From Rhodocyclales bacterium (lineage in GTDB: Bacteria > Pseudomonadota > Gammaproteobacteria > Burkholderiales > Rhodocyclaceae), in NCBI GenBank assembly GCA_016183655.1, contig JACPEH010000022.1, positions 124,001 to 188,000 of the forward strand: a stretch of 64,000 nt of DNA, given 5' to 3'. Positions 36,908 to 46,700 of this stretch are shown one piece after another. The position numbers and the translations under genes were made by a program. The stretch's first letter is position 1. Each line of letters starts with the position of its first letter. The notes below the pieces were generated by a model. That model worked only from the letters and a program-made list of their open reading frames with translations. It was not told where the DNA came from and made no database searches.

Positions 36908-38293
36908 TCAGGCTGCGGGCAGGCGGAGCGCGAAAACGGTCATGCCGTCCTCGGTGCCGACCGTGATCTCGCCGCCGTGCGCAAGCAGGATCGACCGGGT
37001 GATCGCCAGTCCCAGCCCGGCCTCCTCGCCGCTGCGCTGGCGCGAGCTTTCGGCGCGATAGAAGCGGTCGAACAGGCGCGCGCGGTGCGCCTCCGGGATC
37101 GGCTCGCCGGAATTGAGCACGGCCAGCCGGGCGAGACCGTCGGCGGCAGCGATGCGCACGACGACGCGGCCCTGCTGCGGCGTGTAGCGGATGGCGTTGG
37201 CAAGCAGGTTGCTGAGGGCCCGGCGCAGCATCAGGCGGTCGCCGAGCGCGACGCCCGCGCCTTCGACGCTTAGCGCGACCCCCTTCTCTTCGGCAAGCGC
37301 ATCGTAGAACTCGAACAGCTCGCGGATCTCGCCGGCCAGATCGACCGCCTGCCGCTCGGGAACGATCAGCCCGTTTTCCGCCTTGGCCAGGAACAGCATG
37401 TCGGAAATCATCCGCGTCATGCGCTCCAGTTCCTCGGCGTTGGAGGCGAGCACCTCGCGGTACTCTTCCGCCGGGCGCGGGCGCGACAGCGTCACCTGCG
37501 TCTGCGTCAGCAGGTTGCTGACCGGCGTGCGCAGCTCGTGCGCCAGGTCCGACGAAAAATCGGACAGGCGCCGGAACGAATCCTCGAGCCGGGCGAGCAT
37601 CTCGTTGAGCGTCTTCGCCAGCGCCGCCAGCTCGACCGGAACGGCCTCCTCCGCCAGCCGGAAATCGAGCCGGTGCGCTGTCACCGCCGCCGCCCCCTGG
37701 CGCATCGCCTGCAGCGGCGCCAGTCCGCGGCGCACCACCACCCAGCCGAGGAAGCCGGTCGCCAGCGAGGCGAGCAGCACGCCGGCCCACAGGGCGACGA
37801 GGAAGGACTGCATGAAATGCTGGTGGTGCGCCATGTCCGCCGCCACCGCCACCTGCACCGGCCCGCCGATACCCGGCACCGCCTCGACCTCGCTGAGGAA
37901 ACCGCGGAAGCGCCGGCCGTCGGTGGTCGGCCAGATCAGCGGCTGCAGCGCCGGCGGACGGGCCGCGTCACGCAACGCCGCCAACGGGAATTCCGCGTCG
38001 CCGGAGACGAACAGGCTGCGGCCGTCGGCCGCGATCAGCGCCAGCGCCATGCCCTGATGCCCGACCATGGCGTCGTTCAGCTGCTGCGACATCGCCACCA
38101 GGTCGGCCTCGCCGCGCACCTCGGCCAGCGCATGACGAACCAGCTGCTGCTTGCCGTTGAGCACGGCCATGTCGAGGTCTTCGAAATGCTGCTCGACCAG
38201 CCGGCTGACCAGCATCCCCATCAGCAGCAGCACCGACGAGGCGAGCAGCGCAAACAGCGCGGTCAGACGGAAGGTGATCGAACGGCCCTGCAT
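36908..38293 (-). CDS. cusS: Heavy-metal sensor histidine kinase (CusS-like)
   Basis: A 461-residue membrane kinase. One TM is near residues 8-30 and a second near 165-185, flanking a periplasmic sensor domain of about 135 residues. HAMP, HisKA (phosphorylated His in SSDLAHELRTPVSNLL) and HATPase (NLLANAIRYTP, GLGLAITRSILLAHGG) domains follow. This is the CusS/CopS/IrlS layout for periplasmic Cu/Ag sensing. The start at 38293 overlaps the cusR stop (ATGA), so kinase and regulator are translated together. A longer in-frame reading through cusR was discarded. Metal identity is inferred from the divergent efflux genes. Confidence 0.93.
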   Translation of the reverse strand: MQGRSITFRLTALFALLASSVLLLMGMLVSRLVEQHFEDLDMAVLNGKQQLVRHALAEVRGEADLVAMSQQLNDAMVGHQGMALALIAADGRSLFVSGDAEFPLAALRDAARPPALQPLIWPTTDGRRFRGFLSEVEAVPGIGGPVQVAVAADMAHHQHFMQSFLVALWAGVLLASLATGFLGWVVVRRGLAPLQAMRQGAAAVTAHRLDFRLAEEAVPVELAALAKTLNEMLARLEDSFRRLSDFSSDLAHELRTPVSNLLTQTQVTLSRPRPAEEYREVLASNAEELERMTRMISDMLFLAKAENGLIVPERQAVDLAGEIRELFEFYDALAEEKGVALSVEGAGVALGDRLMLRRALSNLLANAIRYTPQQGRVVVRIAAADGLARLAVLNSGEPIPEAHRARLFDRFYRAESSRQRSGEEAGLGLAITRSILLAHGGEITVGTEDGMTVFALRLPAA

Positions 38294-38976
38294 CAGTCGG
38301 CCCCGCCGACCTCGATCACGTAGCCCATGCCGCGCACGGTGCGGACCAGCTTCGGCTCGAAACCGTCGTCGACCTTGGCGCGCAGGCGACGCACCGCGAC
38401 CTCGATGACATTGGTGTCGCTGTCGAAGTTCATGTCCCACACCTGCGAGGCGATCAGCGAGCGCGGCAGCACCTCGCCCTGGCGGCGCAGCAGCAGCTCC
38501 AGCAGCGCGAATTCCTTGGCGGTGAGGTCGATGCGCTTGCCCGAGCGCGTCACCCGGCGGCGCAAGGGATCGAGTTCCAGGTCGGCGGCGCGCAGCGTCT
38601 CCGCCTCCTTGCTGCGGTTGCCGCGGCGCAGCAGCGTGCGCACGCGCGCCAGCAGCTCGGAGAAGGCGAACGGCTTCACCAGATAGTCGTCGGCGCCCAG
38701 TTCCAGGCCACGCACCCGGTCCTCGATGTCGTCGCGGGCGGTGAGGAAAAGCACCGGCATCTCCTTCCCCGCCTCGCGGATGCCCTGCAGGATCCGCCAG
38801 CCATCGAGGCCGGGCAGCATCACGTCGAGGATCACCAGGTCGTAGAGCTCGGCGAGCGCCTGGTGCAGGCCGTCGCGCCCGTCGCGCAGCAGGTCGACGA
38901 CGAAGCCGGCCTCGACCAGCCCCTGCTTCAGATAGTCCCCGGTTTTCGGTTCGTCCTCGACGACGAGGATCTTCAT
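38293..38976 (-). CDS. cusR: Heavy-metal response regulator (CusR/CopR-like)
   Basis: A 227-residue OmpR-type regulator. The receiver domain has phosphoacceptor Asp in [14 protein letters not shown] and conserved Lys in DDYLVKPF, and the C-terminal winged helix ends [12 protein letters not shown]. It closely matches the CusR/CopR/IrlR group, which binds ATTAC-N-GTAAT palindromes. One perfect such palindrome lies 65 bases upstream in the shared divergent promoter, and three further copies of the box head metal operons in this window. Autoregulation is likely. Confidence 0.95.
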   Translation of the reverse strand: MKILVVEDEPKTGDYLKQGLVEAGFVVDLLRDGRDGLHQALAELYDLVILDVMLPGLDGWRILQGIREAGKEMPVLFLTARDDIEDRVRGLELGADDYLVKPFAFSELLARVRTLLRRGNRSKEAETLRAADLELDPLRRRVTRSGKRIDLTAKEFALLELLLRRQGEVLPRSLIASQVWDMNFDSDTNVIEVAVRRLRAKVDDGFEPKLVRTVRGMGYVIEVGGAD

Positions 38977-39040
38977 GCTTCCCTCCCGATAGGCGGCAGC
39001 GGCCGCCCCTGCGATTCTGCCCCGGCCGGCAGACGGCGGC

Positions 39041-39101
39041 GCGAAGATTACATGAATGTAATCTTCGCGTCAGTCCCGCGTTAGCCGATTGCGGGCAGAA
39101 T
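39041..39101. promoter_or_regulatory. CusR-like box 1: perfect palindrome in the cusRS / cytochrome c divergent promoter
   Basis: Two 13-base arms, GCGAAGATTACAT and its exact complement, flank GA at 39041-39068. The core ATTAC-ATGA-ATGTAAT (39047-39062) matches known CusR/CopR sites. On the plus strand a -10-like CAGAAT begins 33 bases beyond the core. On the minus side another CAGAAT (complement 39014-39019) could serve cusRS. Confidence 0.85.
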
Positions 39102-39125
39102 GGCGGTTTTTCGCGCTTCACCGCC

Positions 39126-39755
39126 ATGAAAAAAGTCTTCGCCGGCGCTCTCGCCACCGTTGCCGTCGCCGCCGCCGGCACCTCGCTCGTCGCCCACAGC
39201 GGCGTCGTCGACGTCGCCGCCGACGTGCCGCACGACGCAACGCTGGTGAGCCTGGTCACCTGGGTGCGCGAGCAGTCGATCGCGCGCCGCAGCGCCGACA
39301 TCGCAATTCCCGGCGACCTCGCCGACGGCGAACGCATTCGCCGCGGCGCCGGCAACTACGCCGCGATGTGCGCAGGCTGCCACCTCGCGCCGGGCGTCGC
39401 CGACAGCGAGCTGACGAAAGGCCTCAACCCGCCGCCGCCCAACCTCTCGCTTGCGACGGCCGCGCCGGCCGACGGCGAGCGGCTGCCAGCGCGCCAGTTC
39501 CGCATCGTCAAGCACGGCGTCGCGGCCACCGGCATGCCGGCCTGGGGCAAGGTCGGCATGAGCGACGCCGAGGTCTGGGATCTGGTCGCCTTCCTGCAGG
39601 CATTGCCGACGCTCGACGCCGCCGGCTACCGCCAGCGCGTCGCTGCCAGCGACGGCCACTCGCATGCCGACGCCGGACAGCACGCCGCGCATGTCGACCA
39701 AGCTGCGAAGAAGGCCGGCCGCGAGGCGCACGATCATGCCGGCCATGCGCACTGA
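39126..39755 (+). CDS. Exported class I cytochrome c with His-rich tail
   Basis: A 209-residue protein that opens the copper transcription units. It has an N-terminal signal or anchor (FAGALATVAVAAAGTSLVA). The single haem site is CAGCH at residues 82-86, with a probable distal Met at 137 (ATGMPAWG). The C-terminal 35 residues are rich in His (DGHSHADAGQH, AHDHAGHAH) and could bind metal. Small cytochromes of this kind recur in metal-resistance clusters of betaproteobacteria, where the partner is not established; transfer of electrons during periplasmic Cu(I)/Cu(II) handling is a guess. CusR box 1 lies 64-85 bases upstream. Confidence 0.88.
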   Translation: MKKVFAGALATVAVAAAGTSLVAHSGVVDVAADVPHDATLVSLVTWVREQSIARRSADIAIPGDLADGERIRRGAGNYAAMCAGCHLAPGVADSELTKGLNPPPPNLSLATAAPADGERLPARQFRIVKHGVAATGMPAWGKVGMSDAEVWDLVAFLQALPTLDAAGYRQRVAASDGHSHADAGQHAAHVDQAAKKAGREAHDHAGHAH

Positions 39756-39766
39756 ACGCGACAGCA

Positions 39767-39822
39767 GATTACTGAAATGTAATTTTCCGGTCAGCTTCCC
39801 GTCGCCTTCGGCCGGCCATACT
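39767..39822 (+). promoter_or_regulatory. CusR-like box 2 and -10 upstream of the DUF411 gene
   Basis: ATTAC-TGAA-ATGTAAT (39768-39783), with CATACT (39817-39822) starting 33 bases after the box, the same spacing as at boxes 1 and 3. The gap lies between the cytochrome gene and the DUF411 gene, so the efflux operon has its own promoter. Confidence 0.75.
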
Positions 39823-39852
39823 TTTTCCAGCCACCAAAACGGAACCGCCGCC

Positions 39853-40299
39853 ATGACAGCCGCCCCCCTCCTCCGCCTCACCCTGCTCGCCCTCTACCTG
39901 TCGGCAACCGCCAGCGGCTGGGCGCAAGCCTCCGCAACGGTGGAGGTGTTCAAGAGCCCCTACTGCGGCTGCTGCACGGAATGGGTCAAGCACCTGCGCG
40001 AGAGCGGCTTTACCGTCACCACCCGCGAGGTCGAGGACGTGCCGGCGGCGCGGAAGAAGCTCGGCATGCCCGAGCGCCTCGGTTCCTGCCACACCGCGCG
40101 CATCGGCGACTACCTCATCGAGGGGCACGTACCCGCCGCCGACATCCGGCGCCTGCTCAAGGAAAAGCCGAAGGCGCTGGGCCTCGCCGTGCCCGGCATG
40201 CCGCAAGGATCGCCGGGCATGGAAAGCCCGCGCCCCGTCCCCTACCAGACCCTGCTCGTGCAGCCCGACGGCAGCACGCGCGTCTTCGCCCAACATTGA
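39853..40299 (+). CDS. DUF411 metal-binding protein
   Basis: 148 residues with a signal peptide (LTLLALYLSATASGWA). The DUF411 domain begins VEVFKSPYCGCCTEWVKHL, where the CxCC Cys motif is the presumed metal site, and also carries ERLGSCHTA, GHVPAADIRRLL and a Gly/Met/Pro-rich loop (GMPQGSPGMESP). DUF411 genes accompany copper and silver efflux systems across proteobacteria; the protein is thought to be periplasmic but its mechanism is not established. It starts the cusF-cusC-cusB-cusA transcription unit, 19 bases before cusF. Confidence 0.85.
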   Translation: MTAAPLLRLTLLALYLSATASGWAQASATVEVFKSPYCGCCTEWVKHLRESGFTVTTREVEDVPAARKKLGMPERLGSCHTARIGDYLIEGHVPAADIRRLLKEKPKALGLAVPGMPQGSPGMESPRPVPYQTLLVQPDGSTRVFAQH

Positions 40300-40318
40300 A
40301 CCCGGAAAGGAAATCCCG

Positions 40319-40681
40319 ATGAGCGCCAAGCTTCGCCAGCCCCGTTCCCGCCACCTGCTCGCCCCCGCGCTCGCCGCGCTGCTGCTTGCCGGCAGCCCGC
40401 TCGCCGCCTCGGCGAACGCCGATCACGCCGGCCACGGCACGATGCACGCACCGGCCGCCGGCGCCCTCGCCGAAGGTGTCGTCAAGAAGCTGGACAAGGC
40501 CGCCGGCCGCGTCACCATCGCCCACGGCCCGCTGCCAAACGGCATGCCGGCGATGACCATGCCCTTTGCAGTGAAGGACGCCAGCTGGTTCGGCCAACTG
40601 CGTGAAGGGCAGAAGATCCGCTTCAGCCTGGAAGATGTGAAGGGCGTGCTGACGGTGCAGCACTTCGAAGCCGTAAAATAA
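40319..40681 (+). CDS. cusF: CusF-like periplasmic copper/silver chaperone
   Basis: A 120-residue exported protein (signal peptide ALLLAGSPLAASA) with the CusF OB fold. The metal loop reads IAHGPLPNGMPAMTMPF. The His and the two Met of MTM are present, but the Trp that caps Cu(I)/Ag(I) in E. coli CusF (WPEMTM) is replaced by Met. A His-rich stretch (DHAGHGTMH) follows the signal. It delivers metal to the CusCBA pump. A second CusF domain, with the Trp retained, is fused to CusB downstream. Confidence 0.9.
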   Translation: MSAKLRQPRSRHLLAPALAALLLAGSPLAASANADHAGHGTMHAPAAGALAEGVVKKLDKAAGRVTIAHGPLPNGMPAMTMPFAVKDASWFGQLREGQKIRFSLEDVKGVLTVQHFEAVK

Positions 40682-40723
40682 TCCGCGACGGATCGGCAAG
40701 ACCGATCCGGACGGGAGGCCCGC

Positions 40724-42004
40724 ATGACACGAAGAATAACGGCGAAGCCGCTGGCGGCGGCATTGCTCGCCGCGCTGCTCGGCCTGGGCGGCGCGGCCGG
40801 CGCCGAGGAGCGCATTCCCGGCGCCAGCGTCGAATCGCTGCTCGACTACGCGCAGAACCGCAACCCGGAGCTGGCCGCGATGCACTATGAGGCGGAAGCC
40901 GCCGGCGAGCGCGTGACGCCCGCGGGGGCGCTGCCCGACCCGAAATTCCGCGCCGAGCTGCGCGACATCACGCGCTTCGGCGAGCAGAAGGCGACGCTGT
41001 CGCCGAGCCGGGTCGGCAGCACCAAATACCTGCTGATGCAGGACCTGCCGTGGTACGGCAAGCGCGACCTGAAGCGCGAGATCGCCGAACAGGAAGCGGC
41101 AGGCGCCCAGGGCCGCGCGCATGGCACCTGGAACGAGATCGCCGCGCGCATCAAGAGCGCGCATGCGCAGCGCTACTACGTGCAGCACAACGCCGCGCTG
41201 GCGCAGGAAATCCTCGACCTGATGGTGCGCCTCGAAAAGATCGCGCAGGCGCGCTACGCCGGCGGCCTCGCCGCACAGCAGGACGTGATCCGCGCCCAGG
41301 TCGAGCAGACGGCGATGCGCAACGAGCTGCTAACGCTGGAGGCCGAGCGCCACCACCTGCAGGCACGCGTGAATGCGCTGCTGGCGCGGCCGGCGATGGC
41401 GCCGCTGGCCGACCCCGAACGCCTGCGCCCGCTGCCGCCGCCGGCCCGGCTCGACCGTGCCGCGCTCGAAGACCGGCTGCGTGCGAAGAACCCGCTGCTG
41501 TTCACCGAGGAGTCGCGGATCAAGGCCGCCGAGAAGAGCCGCGAGCTGACCTACAAGAACCGCTACCCGGACTTCACCGTCGGCGTCTCGCCGATCCAGT
41601 ACGACACCGCCGTGCGCGAGTGGGAACTGATGGTGGAGATGAACATTCCGCTGCAGCAGTCGTCGCGCCGCGCGCAGGAGCGTGAGTCGGAGGCGATGCT
41701 GTCGGCCGCCCGCGCACGCAAGGAAGCGACGACGCTGCAACTGCTCAGCGACCTGTCCGAAAACCTCGCCGGCATCGACACCGCCCGCCGCAGCGAAGTG
41801 CTGGCCGACAACCAGCTGCTGCCGCAGGCCGAACTGAGCTTCCGCGCCGCGCTCGCCGGTTACGAGAACGGCAAGGTCGATTTCGCGACGCTGCTCGACG
41901 CGCAGCGGCAGATCCGCCAGGCGAAGCAGAACCGGCTGAAGGCACAGATCGAGGCGCAGCTGCGCCTCGCCGACATCGAACGACTGTTGGGAGAAGCGCT
42001 TTGA
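40724..42004 (+). CDS. cusC: Outer-membrane factor CusC (TolC family)
   Basis: A 426-residue outer-membrane channel protein with a signal peptide (LAAALLAALLGLGGAAGA) and two OEP repeats of long helices (SLLDYAQNRNPELAAMHYEA in the first, LSFRAALAGYENGKVDFATL in the second). It forms the exit duct for the CusBA pump. No lipobox Cys is visible after the signal, so it may lack the lipid anchor of E. coli CusC. Its stop overlaps the TTG start of cusB (TTGA). Confidence 0.9.
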   Translation: MTRRITAKPLAAALLAALLGLGGAAGAEERIPGASVESLLDYAQNRNPELAAMHYEAEAAGERVTPAGALPDPKFRAELRDITRFGEQKATLSPSRVGSTKYLLMQDLPWYGKRDLKREIAEQEAAGAQGRAHGTWNEIAARIKSAHAQRYYVQHNAALAQEILDLMVRLEKIAQARYAGGLAAQQDVIRAQVEQTAMRNELLTLEAERHHLQARVNALLARPAMAPLADPERLRPLPPPARLDRAALEDRLRAKNPLLFTEESRIKAAEKSRELTYKNRYPDFTVGVSPIQYDTAVREWELMVEMNIPLQQSSRRAQERESEAMLSAARARKEATTLQLLSDLSENLAGIDTARRSEVLADNQLLPQAELSFRAALAGYENGKVDFATLLDAQRQIRQAKQNRLKAQIEAQLRLADIERLLGEAL

Positions 42005-43572
42005 CCGACGGAAAAAAAGGGGTCGGCATCGCCCTCGCGCTGCTGCTCGCACTCGCCGCCGCCGGCGGCGGCTACTGGCTGGGCAGCCGAGGCAGCATGC
42101 CGCAGCCGGCCGGCGCACCGACGGCGACCGCGACGCCCGAAGGCGGCAAGCCAGAGAAGAAGCTCCTCTACTACCGCAACCCGATGGGTCTGCCCGACAC
42201 CTCGCCGGTGCCGAAGAAGGACCCGATGGGCATGGACTACATCCCGGTCTACGCAGGCGAGCAGGACGAGGAACCGAGAGGCCTGGCGACTCCGGCCGGC
42301 ACGCTGAAGCTCAGCACCGAGAAGGTGCAGAAGCTCGGCGTCAGGAGCGAAGCGGCGCAACTGCGCGCGCTCGGCCGCAGCGTGCGCGCCGCCGGCCGCG
42401 TCGAGCCGGACGAGCGTCGCCTCTACGCCATCTCGCCGAAATTCGAGGGCTACGTCGAACGCCTGCACGTCGCCGTCACCGGCCAGCCGGTCGGCAAGGG
42501 ACAGCCGCTGTTCGAGGTGTACAGCCCGGAACTGGTCTCGGCGCAGCGCGAGTACGCGATCGCCCGCGAAGGCATCGGCTCGCTCGCCGACGCCGGCGGC
42601 ACCGCGCAGGCCGGCATGCGCCAGCTGGCCGAGTCGGCGAAGCTGCGGCTGAGGAACTGGGACATTTCCGAGGAGCAGCTGAACGCGCTCGCCGCCTCCG
42701 GCGAAGCGAAGCGCACGCTGACCTTCCGCTCGCCGGTGGCCGGCATCGTCACCGAGAAGAAGGCCGTGCAGGGCATGCGCTTCATGCCCGGCGAGGCGCT
42801 CTACCAGGTCGCCGACCTCTCCTCGGTGTGGGTCATCGCCGACGTCGCCGAACAGGACATCGGCGGGGTACGAACCGGCGCGCAGGCGACGGTGCGCATC
42901 AACGCCTATCCGGACAAGACTTTCACCGGCAAGGTCAGCTACGTCTACCCGACGCTGCAGGCCGGGACGCGGACGGTGCCGGTGCGCATCGAACTGGCCA
43001 ACCCCGGCCTGCTGCTGAAGCCGGCGATGTTCGCGCAGGTCGAGCTGGCGGTCGGCGCCAGGGCGCCGGTGCTGACCGTCCCCGCCTCGGCGGTGATCGA
43101 CAGCGGCACCCGCCGCGTCGTGCTGGTGCGACTCGGCGAAGGCCGCTTCGCGCCGCGCGAGGTCCGCGTCGGCGCGCGCAGCGACGAGTACGTCGAGATT
43201 CTCGACGGCGTCAAGGAAGGCGAAGACGTGGTCGTCGCCGCCAACTTCCTGATCGACGCCGAGAGCAACCTGAAGGCGGCGCTCGGCGGCCTCGGCGCGG
43301 CGCCGGCCGCAGCCCCGGAGAAGACCGTCGGCCACCGGGCCGAGGGCACCGTCGACAGCATCGACGCCCGGGCCGGCACGCTGATGCTCGCGCACGGCCC
43401 GGTGCCCGGCCTGAAATGGCCGGCGATGACGATGGAGTTCAAGGCGGCGAATAGCGGCCTGCTCAAGGACCTCAAGCCGGGCACCGCGGTCGACTTCGAA
43501 TTCGTCGAGCGGCAGCCGGGCGAATGGGTGGTGACGAAGATCGCGCCGCAGGCGGCGGAACACAAACACTAA
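42001..43572 (+). CDS. cusB: CusB-like membrane fusion protein with heavy-metal-binding domain and fused C-terminal CusF domain
   Basis: A 523-residue adaptor. An N-terminal anchor (ALALLLALAAAGGGYWLG) precedes a heavy-metal-binding motif (YYRNPMGLPDTSPVPKKDPM). The barrel-sandwich, lipoyl and beta-barrel adaptor domains run to about residue 430. The last 75 residues are a CusF domain with the full metal loop LAHGPVPGLKWPAMTMEF, and the protein ends HKH. Fusing the chaperone to the adaptor would keep a metal donor permanently at the pump. The start is TTG, overlapping cusC. A repeat element separates it from cusA. Confidence 0.93.
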   Translation: MTDGKKGVGIALALLLALAAAGGGYWLGSRGSMPQPAGAPTATATPEGGKPEKKLLYYRNPMGLPDTSPVPKKDPMGMDYIPVYAGEQDEEPRGLATPAGTLKLSTEKVQKLGVRSEAAQLRALGRSVRAAGRVEPDERRLYAISPKFEGYVERLHVAVTGQPVGKGQPLFEVYSPELVSAQREYAIAREGIGSLADAGGTAQAGMRQLAESAKLRLRNWDISEEQLNALAASGEAKRTLTFRSPVAGIVTEKKAVQGMRFMPGEALYQVADLSSVWVIADVAEQDIGGVRTGAQATVRINAYPDKTFTGKVSYVYPTLQAGTRTVPVRIELANPGLLLKPAMFAQVELAVGARAPVLTVPASAVIDSGTRRVVLVRLGEGRFAPREVRVGARSDEYVEILDGVKEGEDVVVAANFLIDAESNLKAALGGLGAAPAAAPEKTVGHRAEGTVDSIDARAGTLMLAHGPVPGLKWPAMTMEFKAANSGLLKDLKPGTAVDFEFVERQPGEWVVTKIAPQAAEHKH

Positions 43573-43605
43573 AGCTAAAGCGACCGTATGCGACCAAACC
43601 TTCCC

Positions 43606-43743
43606 CGTCATTCCTGCCCTTCGCCAAGCTCAGGGCAGGCCGGGCTTCGCCCGAGCCGGAATCCACCCGGCTGTTCCGAACACGACGACGGAAGGGAGGC
43701 TGCATCGGGCCTTTCCTGGATTCCGGCTTTCGCCGGAATGACG
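43606..43743. repeat. Dispersed repeat inserted between cusB and cusA
   Basis: The same family as the element at 1757-1907: outer CGTCATTCC and CCGGAATGACG ends, an inner CCTGGATTCCGG, and CTTCGCCAAGCTCAGG near the left end. It fills most of the 185-base gap between two genes that are normally adjacent. Its right end, GGAATGACGGGAG, supplies the GGGAG that serves as ribosome binding site for cusA. Confidence 0.85.
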
Positions 43744-43757
43744 GGAGCGGCGGCGGC

Positions 43758-46700
43758 ATGCTGAACGCCGTCATCGACTGGTCCGGCCGCAACCGTTTCC
43801 TGGTGCTGCTGATGACGCTGTTCGTCGTCGTCGGCGGCGTCTATGCCGTCCTCAGGACGCCGATCGACGCGCTGCCCGACCTCTCCGACGTGCAGGTGAT
43901 CGTCTATACGGAATATCCGGGACAGGCGCCGCAGGTGGTCGAGGATCAGGTCACCTACCCGCTGACGACGGCGATGCTGTCGGTGCCGAAGTCGAAGGTG
44001 GTGCGCGGTGTCTCGTTCTTCGGCGCCTCCTTCGTCTACATCATCTTCGAGGACGGCACCGACATCTACTGGGCGCGCTCGCGCGTGCTGGAATACCTCA
44101 ACTTCGCTGCCGGCCGCATGCCCAAGGGCGTGACGCCGCAGATCGGCCCGGACGCCACCGGCGTCGGCTGGGTCTACCAGTACGCGCTGATCGCCAAGGA
44201 GAAAACGCTGGCCGAGTTGCGCACGATCCAGGACTGGTACCTGCGCTACCAGCTGACCAAGGCGCACGGCGTCGCCGAGGTGGCCTCGATCGGTGGCTTC
44301 GTGCAGACCTACCAGGTCACCGTCGACCCGGTCAAGCTGCGCGCCTACGGCATTCCGCTGGTGAAGGTGGCGCAGGCCATCCGCGATTCGAACCGCGATG
44401 TCGGCGGCCGCGTCGTCGAGATGGCCGAGACCGAATACATGGTGCGCGGCAAGGGCTACCTGCGCGGCAAGGCGGACATCGAGCAACTGGTGGTGAAAGC
44501 GGAGAAGGGCACGCCGGTGCTGATCCGCGACATCGCCCGCGTCGAGCTGGCACCGGACGAGCGGCGCGGACTGACCGAGCTGAACGGCGAAGGCGAGGTG
44601 GTCTCCGGCATCGTCATGGCGCGCTACGGGCAGAACGCGCTGGAGGTAATCCGCAACGTCAAGGACAAGATCGCCGAGGTCTCGGCCGGGCTGCCCGAGG
44701 GCGTTTCGGTGGAGGCCGTCTACGACCGCTCCGACCTGATCCACCGCGCCATCGACACGCTGAAGACGACGCTCTTCGAGGAGAGCCTGATCGTCGCGCT
44801 GGTCTGCATCGTCTTCCTGCTGCACGTGCGCAGTGCGCTGGTCGCCATCCTGATGCTGCCGGTCGGCGTGCTGATCGCCTTCATCGCCATGCGCGCGCTC
44901 GGCATGAACTCCAACCTGATGAGCCTGGGCGGCATCGCCATCGCCATCGGCGCGATGATCGACGCGGCGATCGTGATGATCGAGAACGCGCACAAGCACC
45001 TCGAACGGCTGTCGCCGGAGCACGACGGCACGGCGCGCACGGCGGCGCTGCTGCAGGCCTGCCGCGAGGTCGGCCCTGCCCTCTTCTTCTCGCTGCTGAT
45101 CATCACCGTCTCCTTCCTGCCGGTGTTCACGCTGGAAGCGCAGGAGGGCCGGCTGTTCGCCCCGCTCGCCTGGACCAAGACCTTCGCCATGGCCGGCGCC
45201 GCGCTGCTCTCCGTCACGCTGGTGCCGGTACTGATGCTGTTCTTCATCCGCGGCAAGATCCTGCCGGAGGCGAAGAACCCGGTGAACCGCTTCCTGATCT
45301 GGGGTTACCGGCCGATCATCACCGCCGTGATGCGCTTCAAGAAATCGACCATCGTCCTGGCCCTCGTCGCCCTCGCCGCCTCGCTCTACCCCGCCTCGCG
45401 GCTCGGTTCGGAATTCATGCCGACGCTGAACGAAGGCACGTTGTTCTACATGCCGGCCTCGCTGCCGGGCATGTCGATCACCAAGGCCGCCGAGGTGCTG
45501 CAGACGCAGAACAAGATCATCAAGAGCTTCCCCGAGGTGGCCTCGGTCTATGGCAAGGCCGGCCGCGCCAACACCGCCACCGACCCGGCGCCGACCGAGA
45601 TGTTCGAGACGGTGATCAACCTCAAGCCGGAGTCGGAATGGCGGCCGGGGATGAACATCGACAAGCTGATCGCCGAGATGGACAAGGCGCTGCAGTTCCC
45701 CGGCATCGCCAACTCGTGGACGATGCCGATCAAGGCGCGCATCGACATGCTGTCGACCGGCATCCGCACGCCGATCGGCATCAAGGTGTTCGGCAAGGAC
45801 CTCGCCGAGATGGAGCGGCTGGCGAAGGAGATCGAGGCGGTGGTGAAGCGCGTGCCGGGCACCACCAGCGCCTTTGCCGAACGCATCACCGGCGGCTTCT
45901 ACCTCAACATCGAGCCCGACCGCGAACAACTGGCGCGCTACGGGCTGGGCGTCGGCGAGCTGCAGGAAGTGATCGCCAGCGCGCTCGGCGGCGAGATGGT
46001 AACGACCACCGTCGAGGGCCGCGAGCGCTTCGGCGTCGGCGTGCGCTACCCGCGCGAGCTGCGCAGCGACCCGCAGCAGATCGCGCGCGAGGTGCTGGTG
46101 CCGACCATGGACGGTTCGATGATTCCGCTCGGCCAGGTGGCCAGGGTCGAAGTCGCCAAGGGCGCCCCCGGCATCCGCACCGAAAACGCGCTGCTCTCGG
46201 CCTACATCTTCGTCGACATCCGCGACCGCGACATCGGCGGCTACGTCGCCGACGCGAAAAAGGCGGTCGCCGACCAGGTCAAGTTCCCGCCCGGCTACTA
46301 CATCGCCTGGAGCGGCCAGTTCGAGTACCTGGAGCGCGCCATCGCCAAGATGAAGGTGGTCATCCCGGTGACGCTGCTGACCATCTTCCTCCTGCTCTAC
46401 CTGAACTTCCGCCGCATCACCGAGACGCTGATCGTCATGCTCTCGGTGCCCTTCGCGCTGGTCGGCGGCATCTGGCTGATGTGGTGGCTCGGCTACAACC
46501 TGTCGGTGGCCGTCGCCGTCGGCTTCATCGCCCTCGCCGGCGTCGCCGCCGAGACCGGCGTGGTCATGCTGATCTACCTCGACCATGCCTGGGAAGAGGC
46601 CAAGACCCGCTGCAACGCCGCCAGGCGGTCGCCCAACCTGGCCGACCTCTACGCCGCGGTGATGGAAGGCGCCGTCGAGCGCGTGCGGCCGAAGATGATG

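Noticed and set aside
36908..39355. A single long kinase frame extending upstream through the regulator gene
   Set aside because: The upstream part is the wrong frame of cusR; the ATG at 38293 with ATGA overlap gives the normal kinase N-terminus.
43608..46586. A 992-codon open frame on the minus strand opposite cusA
   Set aside because: Antisense shadow of cusA; no recognisable domain or ribosome binding site.
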